Shown in pieces: positions 1-11,499 of a stretch of DNA of 64,000 nucleotides. The notes beneath the pieces were generated by a model, which was given only the letters and a program-made list of their open reading frames with translations, did not search any database and was not told the origin of the DNA. The DNA comes from Chinchilla lanigera. Its lineage: Eukaryota; Chordata; Mammalia; Rodentia; Chinchillidae. Within the stretch, counting starts at the first letter, position 1, and the number at the start of each line of letters is the position of its first letter. The translations under genes were made by a program, and so were the position numbers. The stretch lies in NCBI RefSeq assembly GCF_000276665.1, contig NW_004955463.1, positions 10,082,523-10,146,522 on the forward strand, written 5' to 3'.

Positions 1-1067
1 CTTTGCTGTAGACTAGGACGCAGCACTATGCTGGCAACAGCCTTAGACACCTTGTGCATCAAGAGGCCATGTTGAGGGCTGATATTACCTATGGATTTGT
101 GTAAATGTACTCTAAGATGCTCACATAATGAACAATTGACTAATGACACTTTCCTTGGGATGCATCTCATTGTCAAATGATGCACAATTGTACATATATT
201 GTATATATATAACCTCAGTCCCTTTTTTGTCTCCATGCAAGTAGAATATGGTGCATCTACTGTAGAGAAATACTTTCCACTGTCTTTTGAGACTTCTCTG
301 GATAGAAGCAAAGAAGCTCTCTTCTGTCTTTGCCTATTTTTGTTTCTTTTAGTCTATTCTTCCTAGACGAGTCTTGGAGTTTTTCTTTCTCAGCTCTATT
401 TGCATGGCTTTCCATAGTGTGAAGTGAGAGAGCTGTGGGGGTGGAACCGTGACAGGCAACTCAGGAGTTGGTGCCATCTGTCCCTGCAGCCTGACTGTAC
501 CTCTGTGCCTAGCAGTGCACAGTCCTTTCGAATGGCCTTTGGGACAGCCTGACTTCAGGACTCAGTGGGTCAGGTGGGATCCAGCTTATGATGGATAACT
601 CTGGCTGTGTTTTCAGTTGGTATTTCATATGTAAGTATCCAACCATGATCAGGTATAGGAGCATGTCAAGAACTGCTTTTTGCTGTTTTGTTTTATTTTG
701 CTGTTGATTTTTAAGGCAGGCAAATCTCAATGGTAGAAGTCAAGGCTTTGTTCTAGAAACCCAGAGTCTATGCTGTCAGTCTCCTACTAAGTTTGCCATG
801 AAGCTGCTTTCTTCAACCACTAGCCCCTCAGATGCCATTAGTTTTGCCAGAACGTAAACCTCACCATGCAGGCGCACCTGCACTGGAGTCCAACAAATAG
901 CCGAATCCTCTCTGCTTCTGGTTTCATCCCCAGTTACAGCCTTCTGTTTTGTGGGTGGGGACCCCAACTCTAGCTGTGCAAGTGTGTTGTCTCCGAAATA
1001 CAGGGGGTCATTCCTGGTGGGGTGCTTCATTCTACGAGTGGAGGATGTGAGAGCAATTTTTGTTTTC
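1..1067. other. Unassigned AT-rich non-coding DNA
   Basis: No gene or recognisable repeat. Positions 190-215 hold a short alternating TA/TG-rich stretch. Positions 776-1030 are somewhat richer in GC and happen to be open on the minus strand for 84 codons, but the translation shows no domain and no codon bias. I treat the whole stretch as intergenic or intronic. Confidence 0.6.
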
Positions 1068-1960
1068 TTTTTTTCCTTTCAGACCACTTTATGAAGATAT
1101 GATTGACATACACAAAGCTTTAGATATTTAATGTATACAGCTAGACAGCCTGGGATATAATTATATTCTCTTAAAATCTTTACCTCACTCTATGTCATAA
1201 ATCTACGCATCACTTCCAAAAGTTTCCCCTGCCTTCTTTATTATTACTATTATTATTACCAATATTTTACTATTCTATAAGTATACTAAACATGAAAGCT
1301 ATCCTCCTGAAAAAATTTTAAAGTATTCAATACAGCATTATTGCTATAGGAATTATGCTGTACAATAGATATTAATGACTTATTTATCTCACATGACAGA
1401 AACTTTGTGTTCTGAGCAGTACTTAAGTGCGTAGTGATCCAGTTTTGGAATCCCCATAACAGTGGAACATAATGAAATGTGTTCTCTTCAAATACCTGCT
1501 CCCTGAATTTTTCTAGATAACATGTATGAATTTCTTGCAAAACCTTGAAAAACTTTAATCTTGGGCATGAATGGCTTATTGCCTTCCTGTATCCCTCTCC
1601 CCCTCAGTCCCTAGAAAGTACCATTCCACTGTCTCCTTCTAGGAGTTTTATTATTTGAGATTCATCACATTAGTAGCATCATGTAGTGTTTGTCCTTTTA
1701 TGTTTGGATAATTTCACCTGCGTAATATTCTTCCAGTTCATCCATGTTGTCACAAATGACAGGATTTTCTTTTTTAATGTTGGGTAATATTCCATTATAT
1801 CTATATTCCACATTTCTCTTATCCATTTATCCTCCGGTGATCAGTTAGGTTACATGTATATCTTGACTTCTTGTGAATAATGTTACATTGAATTTAAGTG
1901 TACTAACATCCACCTGAGATTCTGATTTCTAGTCCTTCAGGTGTGTGCACAAAAGTGCTA
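1068..1960 (-). mobile_element. L1 3' end relic (old L1M type), antisense
   Basis: The plus strand carries the familiar antisense order of an old mammalian L1 3' end. It begins with the reverse complement of the 3'UTR (positions 1080-1140, a decayed 'ttgaggtataattgacatac' stretch). The ORF2 C-terminal region follows (positions 1735-1870: 'ttcatccatgttgtcac', 'gggtaatattccatta', 'ttatccatttatcc'). An (ATT)n stretch lies at about 1238-1258. Coding capacity is destroyed. The match is from recall of L1 consensus features, so the subfamily is not assigned. Confidence 0.8.
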
Positions 1961-3644
1961 TTTGTCACGTGACAGGCATAATACTACCTACCTCTTGCTC
2001 AGAGAGGTGGATCAGCATCATGTCACTGATATGTCAGTGTGAGATTGTATAATGTATTCACAGAGTTCATATCCACTTGAAATAGATTATATGGCTAGAA
2101 GAGTTAGCATCTCCCTGTGTCAAAATTGTGCATGTATGTGACCTCCATCTGAGATATTTTGAGCCCTCTTACATAAATGGGACAGAAGGAAGACATTCAT
2201 CAAATCTATTTATTTGATTCCCTATTGATCTTCTCTAGCCGCAGTGTAACCATGCAGTGGCCGTGATAGGGGCTCATGGCCAACTTCTTTGCAGTATGCA
2301 GTTGTTCTCCAGCAGCCACGCAGTGTGTGCAAGGGGAGGCTGGTGAATTAAACACACAAATGAACAATTCGGTGGGGTAGAGGTCTTGACGGGTTAAGTG
2401 CCTGGGTCTTGGGAGCACCTGGAGGGACATCTAACTCCTGGGAGGGTGAGGCGTGGTGAACATCCCATTACTTGAGGAGACTAGGAGAGTGAACACATTT
2501 TGAATTAGGCTGGACATCTTTTGAGCATTGTTCCGTGATGAAAATCACCTCCTGGTTTGTGTTCTCAGATGCTGCCAATTTTCCTGCCAGGCAACATCTG
2601 CTGTAGCACCTGTAAGCCTTACACTAATGATTATTAATGATGCTCTCTCCCTGCATTCTGAAAGACTGCAGGGGAAGACACAGCAACAGCCCTTCCCCAC
2701 AGCTTGTGCTTTGGCCACTGCTGCAGGGACCTGTGTTACCTCTGGTGCTGCTGGGTCACCATGGATCAAGCCTACAGCACCCTGTCTTCCTCAAATTCTT
2801 TTTAATCTTTGAATTTTATGCTCTCTCAGAAAAGGGGTTTGTTTTCATTATTTGTGATTTTTTTCCATGTTGTTCATTAAAAAAAAAAAAAAGCAGCAAC
2901 AACAGCAGATTCCCATATGTGTAACCTACTCAACATCTTAGGTTCACGGTTGGTAGAAACAGGTGTTGCTGACTCATTCCCCATACCAGTATCTAAATTG
3001 ACCCCTTTTGTTTGGGCTTTGCTAACTTGTATATAACATGCAAGTAGAAGGTGCTTTTCCAGAAGCCAATAGAATTGTGCTTGGATGTTGGAGTCAATAT
3101 TTTCCAGCTCTTTGACATTGCACAAGTTATTTTTTTCTGTTAACTTTAGCTTCCTTTTGTAGGGAGAAGAGGGTCTGTAGGCATAGAGAAAATAGGGTAA
3201 GGGCCTCACTAGTTTTCTAGATAATCCTCACTAGAAGGAGTTAAAACTTCACTCCTCGTCAGGGACAAATAAACAAACAGACAGAAATAAGATACATATA
3301 AATCACTGGTAGAAATGACATGGGCAAGGGGACCCAGTCTAATCCAAAGGCAGCACAGGAAGCCAATCAGGTTATGGCAAGTTCTGGGTAGGGGGAAGCT
3401 TCTCTGACCCTCTAAAGAGAGTCCAGGAACAAAAATCCATGAGTCCTACATCTTTCTGATGCCCCTTATCCTGATTCTTATCAGGGTAGCTATCTATCCT
3501 GCTCTTTTCACCTTTCCAGTAAAGTTTCTTCCTTTCTTAATTTTCTATTTTAACTCTTTGCTGATATGGTGCTTATGATTCTGGTGAGCAACTCCCCCAG
3601 AAGGTCAGTGGTGCTTGCCTACTGGATGTGACACTTCTATAATC
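1961..3644. other. Unassigned DNA with a poly-A run
   Basis: No gene found. Positions 2540-2790 are locally richer in GC and open on both strands for 74-95 codons, but the translations share nothing recognisable with known proteins. A 14-nt A run at 2879-2892 is followed by CAG/CAA-rich sequence. I saw no element body upstream of the A run with matching target-site duplications. Confidence 0.5.
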
Positions 3645-3770
3645 CTGTTTCCATAGGGCATTTAGGAGAATTAAATGAGATAATGCATTAAAACACTTAT
3701 CACCATTCTGGAACACTGTAGGAATACAATCAATGAAAATATTACAGCTATTGTTGCTGTCATCCAGGTT
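3645..3770 (+). mobile_element. MIR SINE fragment
   Basis: The stretch fits the 3' half of a MIR: a 'ggagaattaaatgagataat' core, then a decayed 'cacttagaacagtgcctgg' analogue, an 'aatcaatgaaaata' analogue and a terminal 'ttacagctattgttgct'. It is an ancient, diverged copy with no clear target-site duplication. Confidence 0.7.
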
Positions 3771-4069
3771 ACCCACAGCTTGTTCTCTTCCTTGGGGGTT
3801 AGGATTAATATTAAATAGAAATTCCCCAAACATAGAGCAGTTGGTGGGGAAATCATGCTCTCAGCACTACTTGTCAGTAGCCTGATAAAGTTAAACTTTT
3901 CTTTCTCTAATTCAAGTACTGTCACTCTTTATTGGTCTGCATGGATACCATGATGATGTTTGTATTATGTTATCTTCACTCTTCTAAATGTTTATTTTGT
4001 TTATACCCCTTGCTAAGCACCACTGGGTGACCTCACCTGATTGTTTTGTGGCCTTACTCTCTTCCAGAG

Positions 4070-4500
4070 TGTCATAATGTTCCTGTGTACTAGGGTGCTG
4101 TATTCTTCCCAGGGGTGCTATCCAAGCTCTGACTGTCCTGAACAAAGAATTGGACAGGAAATGAGATGGTGAGGTATTTTACATTTATTAAAGGCAAAAG
4201 GAGAAAAGAAGGGAGAAGTGCTCTGCAGTGAATGTGCAGAAAGTACACCCTACCCTACAGAGATCAGGTCATTGCAAAAGAAAGAAGTCCATGGCTGTGA
4301 GGCCAATGACTGCCACCTTTTTATCTCCATTCTGATATCACATCTCAGATGTTCTCCTATCAAAACCCTGCTTGTGTTTTTTGATTGGTATCAGGTGCAG
4401 GGCTCAAAAGTTGTTCTGCACATGTGGTGTAAATCACCATGATTGACAGGTCATGCCTATTTGCATAGCCAGTTTGCCGCACCCTAATCTCTTGCCTCGA
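4070..4500 (-). mobile_element. Probable endogenous retrovirus LTR, antisense
   Basis: Read on the minus strand, this stretch has an LTR-like plan. A unique region of about 300 bases comes first, then an AATAAA polyadenylation signal (its complement TTTATT lies at about 4184-4189). A CTTTGTTCAGGACAG-like U5 region and an end near 4100 follow. No internal retroviral sequence is attached. Exact ends and a target-site duplication were not found, so this is an inference from architecture only. It could instead be a chance arrangement. Confidence 0.35.
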
Positions 4501-4545
4501 TATGGCCCTTCATCCCATGGTGACTACAAAGCAAATCTCAGAGGA

Positions 4546-4861
4546 TGTGGTGGTTAGGGTGGAATTTCAGCCAGATTGCCTTGAGATTTGCCTCAGGGAT
4601 TTGTAAGTACTCTTCTAGGGGTGTTGGGTAGATCACAGAGTCAGCGTTGGGGTCTATTTTTGGTCTCTCATAACTTCCTCTCTGTTTGTTCCCTGGTAAA
4701 CTGAGCAACTTTGCTCTGCCACATCCTTCAGCCGTGATGAAGCTCTGCCACCCATGATCCAGCCACCCATGGACTGAAACCATGATGAGGTTAAACATCT
4801 TCTCCTTTAAATTGAAGGTGTCAGATACTGTGTCTCAAAGATGGGAGAGCCAACTAATACA
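4546..4861 (+). mobile_element. MaLR-type solo LTR with 5-bp TSD
   Basis: A 316-base element begins TGTGGTGG and ends TAATACA, giving the TG...CA ends of ERVL-MaLR LTRs. It is flanked on both sides by the identical 5-mer GAGGA (4541-4545 and 4862-4866), the target duplication size expected for these elements. The 3' half has the family's hallmark: a TGGACTGA-like motif, then a pyrimidine-rich block, then an AGATACTGTGTCTCA-like motif just before the end. No internal region remains, so it is a solo LTR. Confidence 0.85.
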
Positions 4862-5162
4862 GAGGATTGTACTATGCAAAAGGGAAAGAAAAAGACATCG
4901 AACAATCAACATGGGAAGGAACTGGCTTTGTTCTAACTGGAGAACCTACCTTTCTTCCCTCTTGCAAAGCAGGGTTTAAGAGTAATTGGGCCTTACTTTT
5001 AAATTCTGAGTCTGTAGGATTATTTACATTCACTATTTCATTTCTTTTCCTAAGAGGGACTTTACTTTGGACAGCGTCATCATTTTCTTTTTATTGCTTT
5101 ACTCTTTTCCTTTACTCACGTTGCTGTCATTATTATGACTCAACACAAACATCAATAACAGT

Positions 5163-5345
5163 AACATAATAATAGTAGCTGGCATTTTACCAGCTCTTGT
5201 AGTGTGCCAGGCACTATTCAGAGTACTTAGATAATCACAGCAGCACAACACCTGCATTTTATAGATGGGAAATTGAGGTAACAAAAAGTTAAGTATCCCT
5301 AAATCACACAGTGGGCAAAGAGCAGGGCCACATTTTAAACTCACC
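5163..5345 (-). mobile_element. MIR SINE, antisense
   Basis: The plus strand shows an antisense MIR in order. It starts with ataataatagtagctgg, then tgtgccaggcactattca, then cattttatagatgggaaa, then ttgaggtaac, and finally aaatcacacagtgggcaaag near 5303. This is one of the better preserved MIR copies here. Confidence 0.85.
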
Positions 5346-5399
5346 CAACTCCTTTCCAGAGTTCCCAGCCTTTATCACAGTGTGTTCTTGTCTTTCTTC

Positions 5400-5590
5400 C
5401 TTAGTTTTTTTTATAACAGTTTATATAAGGGATATTATTTAACCACAAGACAGCTTGCAATGTAGGCATTAATATTTTTCCATTTTATAGATGAGGAAAT
5501 ACAGCTTCAAAAGTTTTCATGCTTTGCCCAAGTCTCATTGCTAGGAGCCATCCATCCTGAACTTGGAACTGTTTCTAACCACAAATAATC
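5400..5590 (-). mobile_element. MIR-like SINE remnant, antisense
   Basis: The motif 'ccattttatagatgaggaaa' at about 5480-5499, followed by a 'gcccaagtctcattgctagg' analogue near 5526, fits the antisense core of a MIR. The 5' part is poorly conserved. It could alternatively be the tail of a related core-SINE. Confidence 0.6.
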
Positions 5591-6505
5591 TCTCCACATA
5601 ATGCATTTCTTCAAATAGGGAATTCTTATAGAAACTAATAATTTAAGGAATTCACCCATTGTGTTAATGCAGTTTTTCCCTGGTGAAAATTGCGTGCAAG
5701 GCTTTGGGAATGTCTCCCATCGTTGTCTCCAAGGTCTGATTTTTCTCTTTTTCTCCCTCTTCACACAGTAAGAAGCGCAAATTGACATTCAGGCTGTGGT
5801 CTTATGAACTATGAGTCAAAGAAAAAGAGACACTTAATCACCTAATGCAGCCATCAAAAGGGAATAGGATGGAAGTGATGAACAGAGAGGGGACAAGTAT
5901 GCAAAACATCTTATGGGACATTTTTGAAAACATGACTCCTTGATCTTTGCAGGTTTTTCTTCTTTTGTACCCTTCTTGTGTAGTTAGCTTGTTCCTTTTT
6001 AATACTCTGTCCAATGGAAAGAAAACAAGCTGATCATAGTTGTTTAACTACATCAGTGGCAAAAGGCCCAGCCATTTGTGTTAGTGAACCATCATTTCTA
6101 AGTCATGGTCAGGATGAACTTCTTTATAACAGTGCCCCCACTTGGTATGATGGCCTCCACTTTTACCGTCTGGGGCACCTGAACCCTCTCTGTTGCTGAT
6201 GCCTGCAGGTTAGATATGGCTTGTAGTGTTTAGAAGGACAGACATTTTTGCCTATTATTTTTTCCACCACCTATTTTCTTCCTGTAGAGTTAGGCTCCAA
6301 AGTCATGGTATATTATAAAACAAGCAGTCATAAGTTTTCTAGAATTATTCCTCCACTTCTGCACAAAGAACACACTACCTGACTTTATTTATTCTGCATT
6401 GTCCTAGTAAATTCAATGCTAGTCAGTTTTTCTCTCCAGCATTGAATGGAATTTCTATTTCTTTCAATTTCTATTTCCTTGGCTTGCAGGTAGCATCAAC
6501 TGGTT
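5591..6505. other. Unassigned AT-rich DNA
   Basis: No gene or confident repeat. An open frame of 61 codons at 6014-6199 has no recognisable similarity. I see nothing else. Confidence 0.5.
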
Positions 6506-6651
6506 TAAACATGTTTATTTTCTTTTTTTTTTGTTTTGTTTTTTTGTTTTTTTCCTCCAGTACCTGGAACCGAACTCACGACCTTGAGCTTCCCAGGCAG
6601 GTGCTTTTGCCGCTGAGCTAAATCCCCAGCCCCTAAACATGTTTATTTTCT
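6506..6651 (-). mobile_element. ID SINE with perfect 18-bp TSDs
   Basis: The body at 6524-6633 is an antisense ID element. A T-rich tail (T/G runs, 6524-6557) comes first, then a copy of the tRNA-Ala-derived body ending 'gctgagctaaatccccagcc', which is the complement of the ID 5' end with its RNA polymerase III A box. The 18-base direct repeat TAAACATGTTTATTTTCT flanks it at 6506-6523 and 6634-6651 without mismatch, so the insertion is comparatively young. Confidence 0.93.
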
Positions 6652-7616
6652 AAAACAGTATTTTTACCTGACCTTGCATATTTGAATTTGCAGAAGTTAA
6701 GTGTCATTGCATTGTACCCGTAATGTGTACCTATGTTGAGGATACTACTGGTATTACTACTTAGAATTACAGAATTGTGATTAAGGCAGAAAGGTTAGGG
6801 CATCACGTACTGTGAAGGATATCATATGATGGGGGTGGCTTGGAGTTGAGGAAATTATAGTATTTCACAGCTCTTGTATTAGGTTTCTACAAACCTCCTT
6901 TGTAGTGTGTTAGATAAAATAAAGGCATGCTCTATCATTAACTGTTTACTCCTATCACTCTTCCTGGTAAAAGTCTTCTCAAAGTTATTTATTCTTTATC
7001 TGTATTGAAAAAATTTATGTTTCCCTGTGTTTATAAGTTATTGTGTTTATGTTTATGGAAAAAAAATCTCAAACTAATTGTACTGCACATTGTTAAATGA
7101 GATTTTATAGTCACAAAAGAGAAGGAAGGTCAATATGGAAGTATAAATACAAAATAAAATTTCAAATAAACATAGCATTAGGGGTGGTAATTCTATTCTA
7201 TGATAATTCTAGATAAAGACGGTAATATTTGAATGATGCAGAGGGAATTTGACCAAGGGACTGTGCTGTTATGTCTGACACAGCAGCTTGTAACCTGTGG
7301 CATAGAAAATTACTGATGGACAAAAGCGACTGCATGTCGTGTGCCTGTGCATAGCCTGTAGGATTTGAATAGCTACGGTTTCTGGCATTTTTTGCCTTGT
7401 CACATTTAGCTTTTGTCTTCAAAGTTTGTCTGCTTTTTCAAGCAATATGTCTAGACTAGAACTACAGATATTTTAATGATGTATTAGTCATCTAAGTCAT
7501 GAAATATTGGAATTTCGCTTTGACATTGTATTACCCTTATGGAACAACTGGAATATTACACTAACTTATCAGAGCAGTGGGTAAATATTCTAGCCTTTAA
7601 GAGTTAGCAAAAAACT
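6652..7616. other. Unassigned AT-rich DNA
   Basis: No gene or confident repeat seen. The stretch is AT-rich with short A and T runs. A 74-codon minus-strand open frame at 7198-7422 has no recognisable features. Confidence 0.5.
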
Positions 7617-7806
7617 TGTCCTGGTGGCATATGGCTATAATTCCAGCAATCTGGGAAGCTGAGGTAGGAGAACCACAAGTTTGAGCCCACCTTGGGCACT
7701 GTGATGTTTTAGAGAACTCTTGTCTAAAAATGAAAAATAAAAAAGTTGTAGTTATAGCCTTGTGGTATAGCACTCATATAGCATGAGTTTAACACACACA
7801 CACAGA
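7617..7806 (+). mobile_element. B1-dID composite SINE with CA tail
   Basis: The left half is 7SL-derived B1: 'ctggtggcatatggctataa', then 'ccagcaatctgggaagctga', then an 'agaactcttgtctaaaaatg' 3' end and an A-rich linker. A decayed ID module follows from about 7745 ('agccttgtggtatagcactc'). A short CA repeat sits at the tail (about 7793-7804). The copy is diverged. Confidence 0.8.
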
Positions 7807-8417
7807 GTCAATAAGAGAAAGAGAACCAGGCTGATTCATTTTGTGATAGTATCTAGCAAATTTCCTAATGTTTGAGATAATTTTCCAGCATTACAAATAG
7901 AAAGGACCTGATAAAACTTGTAGACAAATTTCTTTACTTTGTGTTCATATATAAAACATGTAGTGAAACTATTTGACTAAGTTCACATGGAAAGTTTGCT
8001 AAAGTTTGGCTTTCAGTCTATGCTCAACTGATTCAACATAAAAATTAAATGAGATGAAATAGAATAAAATAAAATAAATTTGGAACTGCCATTTACTGGT
8101 TTTCCTGACCACCTTGATCTAATTCATTGTGAATGTGCCAAGTTTCTCCCTTATCTTCTGCTATGAAGGAAACACATTGGCATTTACCTTAGATATATGA
8201 GCTTTCTTTGAGTAAAATAGCATTAAAGTTCATTCTATTTTATTAAAGCATCGAGAGCATAATTTCTAAAGTCAGAAAGGTCAGTAATATTGCCTATAGC
8301 CAAAGAAAAGTCAGGAAGAGATTTTGTTTTTCTAATTTGAAATCATTTCAGTTTAGCAGGTAGGAATAGATATTAAATCATCTTCCAGGAAGGTTTTGAG
8401 TTGGATGAAAATGTTGG
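7807..8417. other. Unassigned AT-rich DNA
   Basis: No gene. A short imperfect (AAAAT)n stretch lies at about 8060-8080. Nothing else is recognisable. Confidence 0.5.
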
Positions 8418-8825
8418 GAGTTGTGGTAGTTTAAAATGTATCTACAGGTTTTTTGATGCTTCTCATTTTCATAGGTAGAGGCTAGTTGTCTTTCCCTGTG
8501 AACAAGACTTTGAGATTATCTTCTAATAACTTATTAACAATCTCCTTTAGCTACAACAGAAGTAATGATGTATGGCTTCAGAGAGAGGTCAGAGGATAGC
8601 ACTGCAGCTTCCTTTCTGACACCCTTAGTACTCAGTCTGAAATGATGCTCTGCTGGGAAGACAGAGAGCCCATGGAGATGAACCTGTAGCAAGGGACTGA
8701 ACCCCCAGGAACTGTATTAGCGTGCCATCTTGGAAGCAGGTGCTCCAGCCTCAGTGAAGCCACTAATGGCAGTAAGCAGTAATGACATCCTGATTTCATT
8801 CCAGAACCATCGAGTTGTGCCCACA
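8418..8825 (+). mobile_element. MLT1-type MaLR LTR
   Basis: The stretch follows the layout of old MLT1 LTRs. A 'tggtagtttaaaatgtatct'-like start comes first, then a 'cagaagtaatgatgtatggc' segment and a 'gctgggaagacagagagccc' segment. Most diagnostic is the 'gtgccatcttggaagcaggt' and 'gctccagcctcagtgaagcc' pair at about 8720-8762. The element is heavily diverged and its 3' end is unclear. It is older than the other MaLR LTRs in the window. Confidence 0.7.
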
Positions 8826-9114
8826 ATGACTGACTCATTCTGGTTTGCCTGGAATTTCTTGGTTCTGTCATTGAAATTCCCATGTCCCACAGATCCTCTT
8901 AGTCCTGAGCAAACCAAAATGGTTCGCCATTCTAATTGTTCTTAAATTCCTGAAGCGAACATCCTGTGAAGTAATAACTGTTACATTAAACCATTAAATT
9001 TTGGATTAATTTTTTTAACAGCAATAAATATTCATATTACAGCATAATTTGTTACTGGCTTTGGTTGAAACATCAAAATGCAGAAATTAAGAATTGTTTC
9101 AGATGTTCACCTAT

Positions 9115-9313
9115 ACTATCATGAATTCTATTTTATATTATTTTTATAATTTTGGTTTTTTTGAGGCAGATTGTGAACTCTGTAGTCCAGACTGGCTCAA
9201 CTCATTATATAGCCCACTATGTAGGCTCAAGCTTATGGCAGTTTTTATGCATCAGCTTCCTGAATGCTGAAATTATAGACATGTGCCACCATGCTCAGCT
9301 ACTATCTTGAATT
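9115..9313 (-). mobile_element. B1 SINE, antisense, with 13-bp TSDs
   Basis: The body at 9128-9300 shows antisense B1: a T-rich tail, 'tagtccagactggctcaact', 'cagcttcctgaatgctgaaa' and 'gtgccaccatgctcagct'. The 13-base duplications ACTATCATGAATT (9115-9127) and ACTATCTTGAATT (9301-9313) differ at one base. I see no dID extension at the tail. Confidence 0.85.
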
Positions 9314-9494
9314 TTAGACCCTGACTCCAGATTTTATGTTCTAACAAAGAGTTTAAAAATTCAATCATTTTACCTATTATCTTATCCTTTAAAGATTGTT
9401 TGAATGTATTTTTTCCTTAAATTTTATGGCTGTTTTGACCCAGGGAAGATGTTTATCACACATCTAAAGACAGTTACTAAATATATTTCCTTCA

Positions 9495-9645
9495 GATGAC
9501 CTGCTTTTGAATCATCTGAAGAATTTGTTAAAAATACTGATGTCCTAGCCCATTCCCGATCCACTGAATCAAAACTTCTGGGAGTGGAGATCAGAAATTT
9601 GTGTATTTATTGGACTTTCCAGGTGGTTCTCAGATGGTGATTAAA
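9495..9645 (+). mobile_element. MER5A-type hAT-Charlie MITE
   Basis: The order 'cttttgaatcatctgaagaa', 'tttgttaaaaatactgatgt', 'cactgaatcaaaacttctgg' and 'ggtggttctcagatggtg' is that of the non-autonomous hAT element MER5A. It is diverged and non-coding, and was originally mobilised by a Charlie transposase. Confidence 0.75.
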
Positions 9646-10473
9646 AGGAAATGATAAAAAATATACTGCTATTAAGAAACAACTTTCAAGCTGGAAGAAA
9701 TAATACTTTGATGTTAATATGCTATGAAAGAGCTGCTATTGATAACAGGATTACAATTACCCTTGGTTTCAATCTTCTTAGCTTCACTGGGGGAAGGAGA
9801 GGGATATGAACTGACAGAGCAGATGGATAGGATCAATGATTGCTCTCAGAAGTTGGCTAATAGGTCAGGAAACATGCTGTGGACTCATTTGGGGAAGTGC
9901 CTTGTGTTTTCTGGTGTTGGGAACAAAAGAAAACAATTGAAAATCTACTGGCCATGTGATTTCAGTGTACATTTTTCTTTTCTTGTGAAATTATATAGAC
10001 ATCAAGTAGCACAGCTAATCTGCTACAAACCCAAACAATTATAATCAGAGTCAGGCTGTTTTTGAAGAGAGAAGAGTAAAAGGAAGATAAATTGGGGAGC
10101 ACAAAAGAGCCAAAATGAAAAAAGTGATCACCGTTCCAGCATAATGATGAGTGTGAGTAATAAACACTCCCCCTTCCCAGTGCACACGTCCTTGCTAATG
10201 AAACGCTTGTACAAATAATGGGCACTGTGAAGCATGGGGTGGGGGGTAATAACATGGTGACATAATCAGGAAAGGCAGCACTTCCCTGGAAGGATGTAAC
10301 ACACCAGAAGCAACAGACGGAAGCTGATGGGCACAAAGGAAAGAGAGGCTTGAGATGCTTCTTGTGCTAATAGAAACAAAGAGCATGAAGTCAAGGGGAT
10401 ACTATGAAGCAGGAAGAAAGTCAATCTTAAATAGCATAAGTTTCTCTCTGATGTGAACATTTTGTTTGCTAGG
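9646..10473. other. Unassigned DNA
   Basis: No gene. Open frames of 106-124 codons overlap here on both strands (9724-10044 plus, 9962-10336 minus). None shows a domain, a signal peptide with a following mature protein, or a plausible splice context. Confidence 0.5.
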
Positions 10474-10677
10474 GTTTTTTTCTTTTTTTTTTCAGTGCTG
10501 GGAATTGAACCCAGAGAGTGCTGAGTTACATCTCTAGTTCCCATCCATTCCCTCTTTTGCTTCTTTTGTGATACAGTCTCACTCAATTGTCTAGACTAAC
10601 CTCAAACTCACAGTCCTCCTGCCTCAGCCTCCTTCCAAGTGCTGGGATTCTAGATGTGTGCCACCATGCCCTGCTAG
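10474..10677 (-). mobile_element. B1-dID composite SINE, antisense
   Basis: A T-rich tail (about 10476-10493) is followed by antisense dID ('cagtgctgggaattgaaccc', then 'gctgagttacatctctag'). Antisense B1 comes next ('gatacagtctcactcaattg', 'ctcctgcctcagcctccttc', 'gtgccaccatgccctgct'). This dID-then-B1 order on the complement is the B1-dID layout of non-muroid rodents. Confidence 0.92.
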
Positions 10678-11109
10678 CCTAGGTTTGATTAGTTTAAATT
10701 TAGCTAAATTTAATTTAATTCAACTCAACATTATCGGCTCCACAGTCCATTGCAGGGAGCCCCAAGGGTTACCCAGAATCAAAGACCACATTTCATGTCC
10801 TCAGGGTGCCACAGTCTCGTGGGCAGGAGTGGAATGAGTAAGTGGACTCAGACTTTATGCTGTGTACTAATTACTAGGAGACACACTGTGTGCCTCCTTC
10901 ATACCCTAAAAGATGTTTCATGTGCCCTTCTAAGTGTATGAAGGATAAACAGTCTGTGGAACTTAGCAAATTCATCTGCAAATATGAGAAAATTTTGTTG
11001 TTATTTTATTGTTGTCTCAAGTTTTCTGAGATGCTGCTTTTTATTTCTTCAGAGGGAAAATGAAAGGAGTTTCTTTAGTGAAAACTATCCAGAGAGAAAT
11101 ATTTATTTC
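10678..11109. other. Unassigned DNA
   Basis: No gene or confident repeat. A 63-codon frame at 10750-10941 is unremarkable. Confidence 0.5.
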
Positions 11110-11320
11110 TGACATCTATTATTTAAATGGTAGCAAACACTTTAAAGCATAAAAGTTTCTCTAATCTTGATAATAATTAGGTAGAGTAGCTATTATAGTC
11201 CACAATTTAGAGAAAATATAAAGAGGGTGGGACAGTTGAAGTATGCCACCCAAGGTTACACAGCTAGAAAGGGCAGAGTTAGAGTTGTAACCCATGACTT
11301 TTCAATGTACTGAGCATACA
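11110..11320 (-). mobile_element. MIR SINE, antisense
   Basis: Late-MIR antisense features are visible: 'ccacaatttagagaaaata' in place of the usual cattttacagatgaggaaac, followed by 'acccaaggttacacagctag' near 11250 and 'ggcagagttagagttgtaac' near 11274. The 5' portion is weak. Confidence 0.75.
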
Positions 11321-11452
11321 TTTTAACATTCCTTATGTTTCTTTTTCAGATAGCAGAGGAGAAAGAGCTAAGAGCTAAGCATATGTACAAATAAGCTGCA
11401 GGTGTCCAAATGAAGGGGCACTTTTTTCCGATGCCCAAAGGCACAGTGGTGA

Positions 11453-11499
11453 ATGAATTGGGTCTTTTTTTTTTTTTTTTTTTTTATGAATTGGGTCTT
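11453..11499 (-). mobile_element. Tail-only retroposition: poly-T between 14-bp TSDs
   Basis: The 14-mer ATGAATTGGGTCTT occurs at 11453-11466 and again at 11486-11499. Between the two copies there is only T, giving an uninterrupted run of 21 T at 11465-11485 (two of which belong to the first copy). Direct repeats of typical L1-mediated size around a pure homopolymer suggest that priming at a poly(A) tail was followed by completion without copying any element body. A simple tandem duplication with T expansion is the alternative. Confidence 0.75.

Noticed and set aside
2879..2924. A14 run followed by CAG/CAA triplets as a possible processed pseudogene tail
   Set aside because: No matching target duplication and no recognisable gene body upstream.
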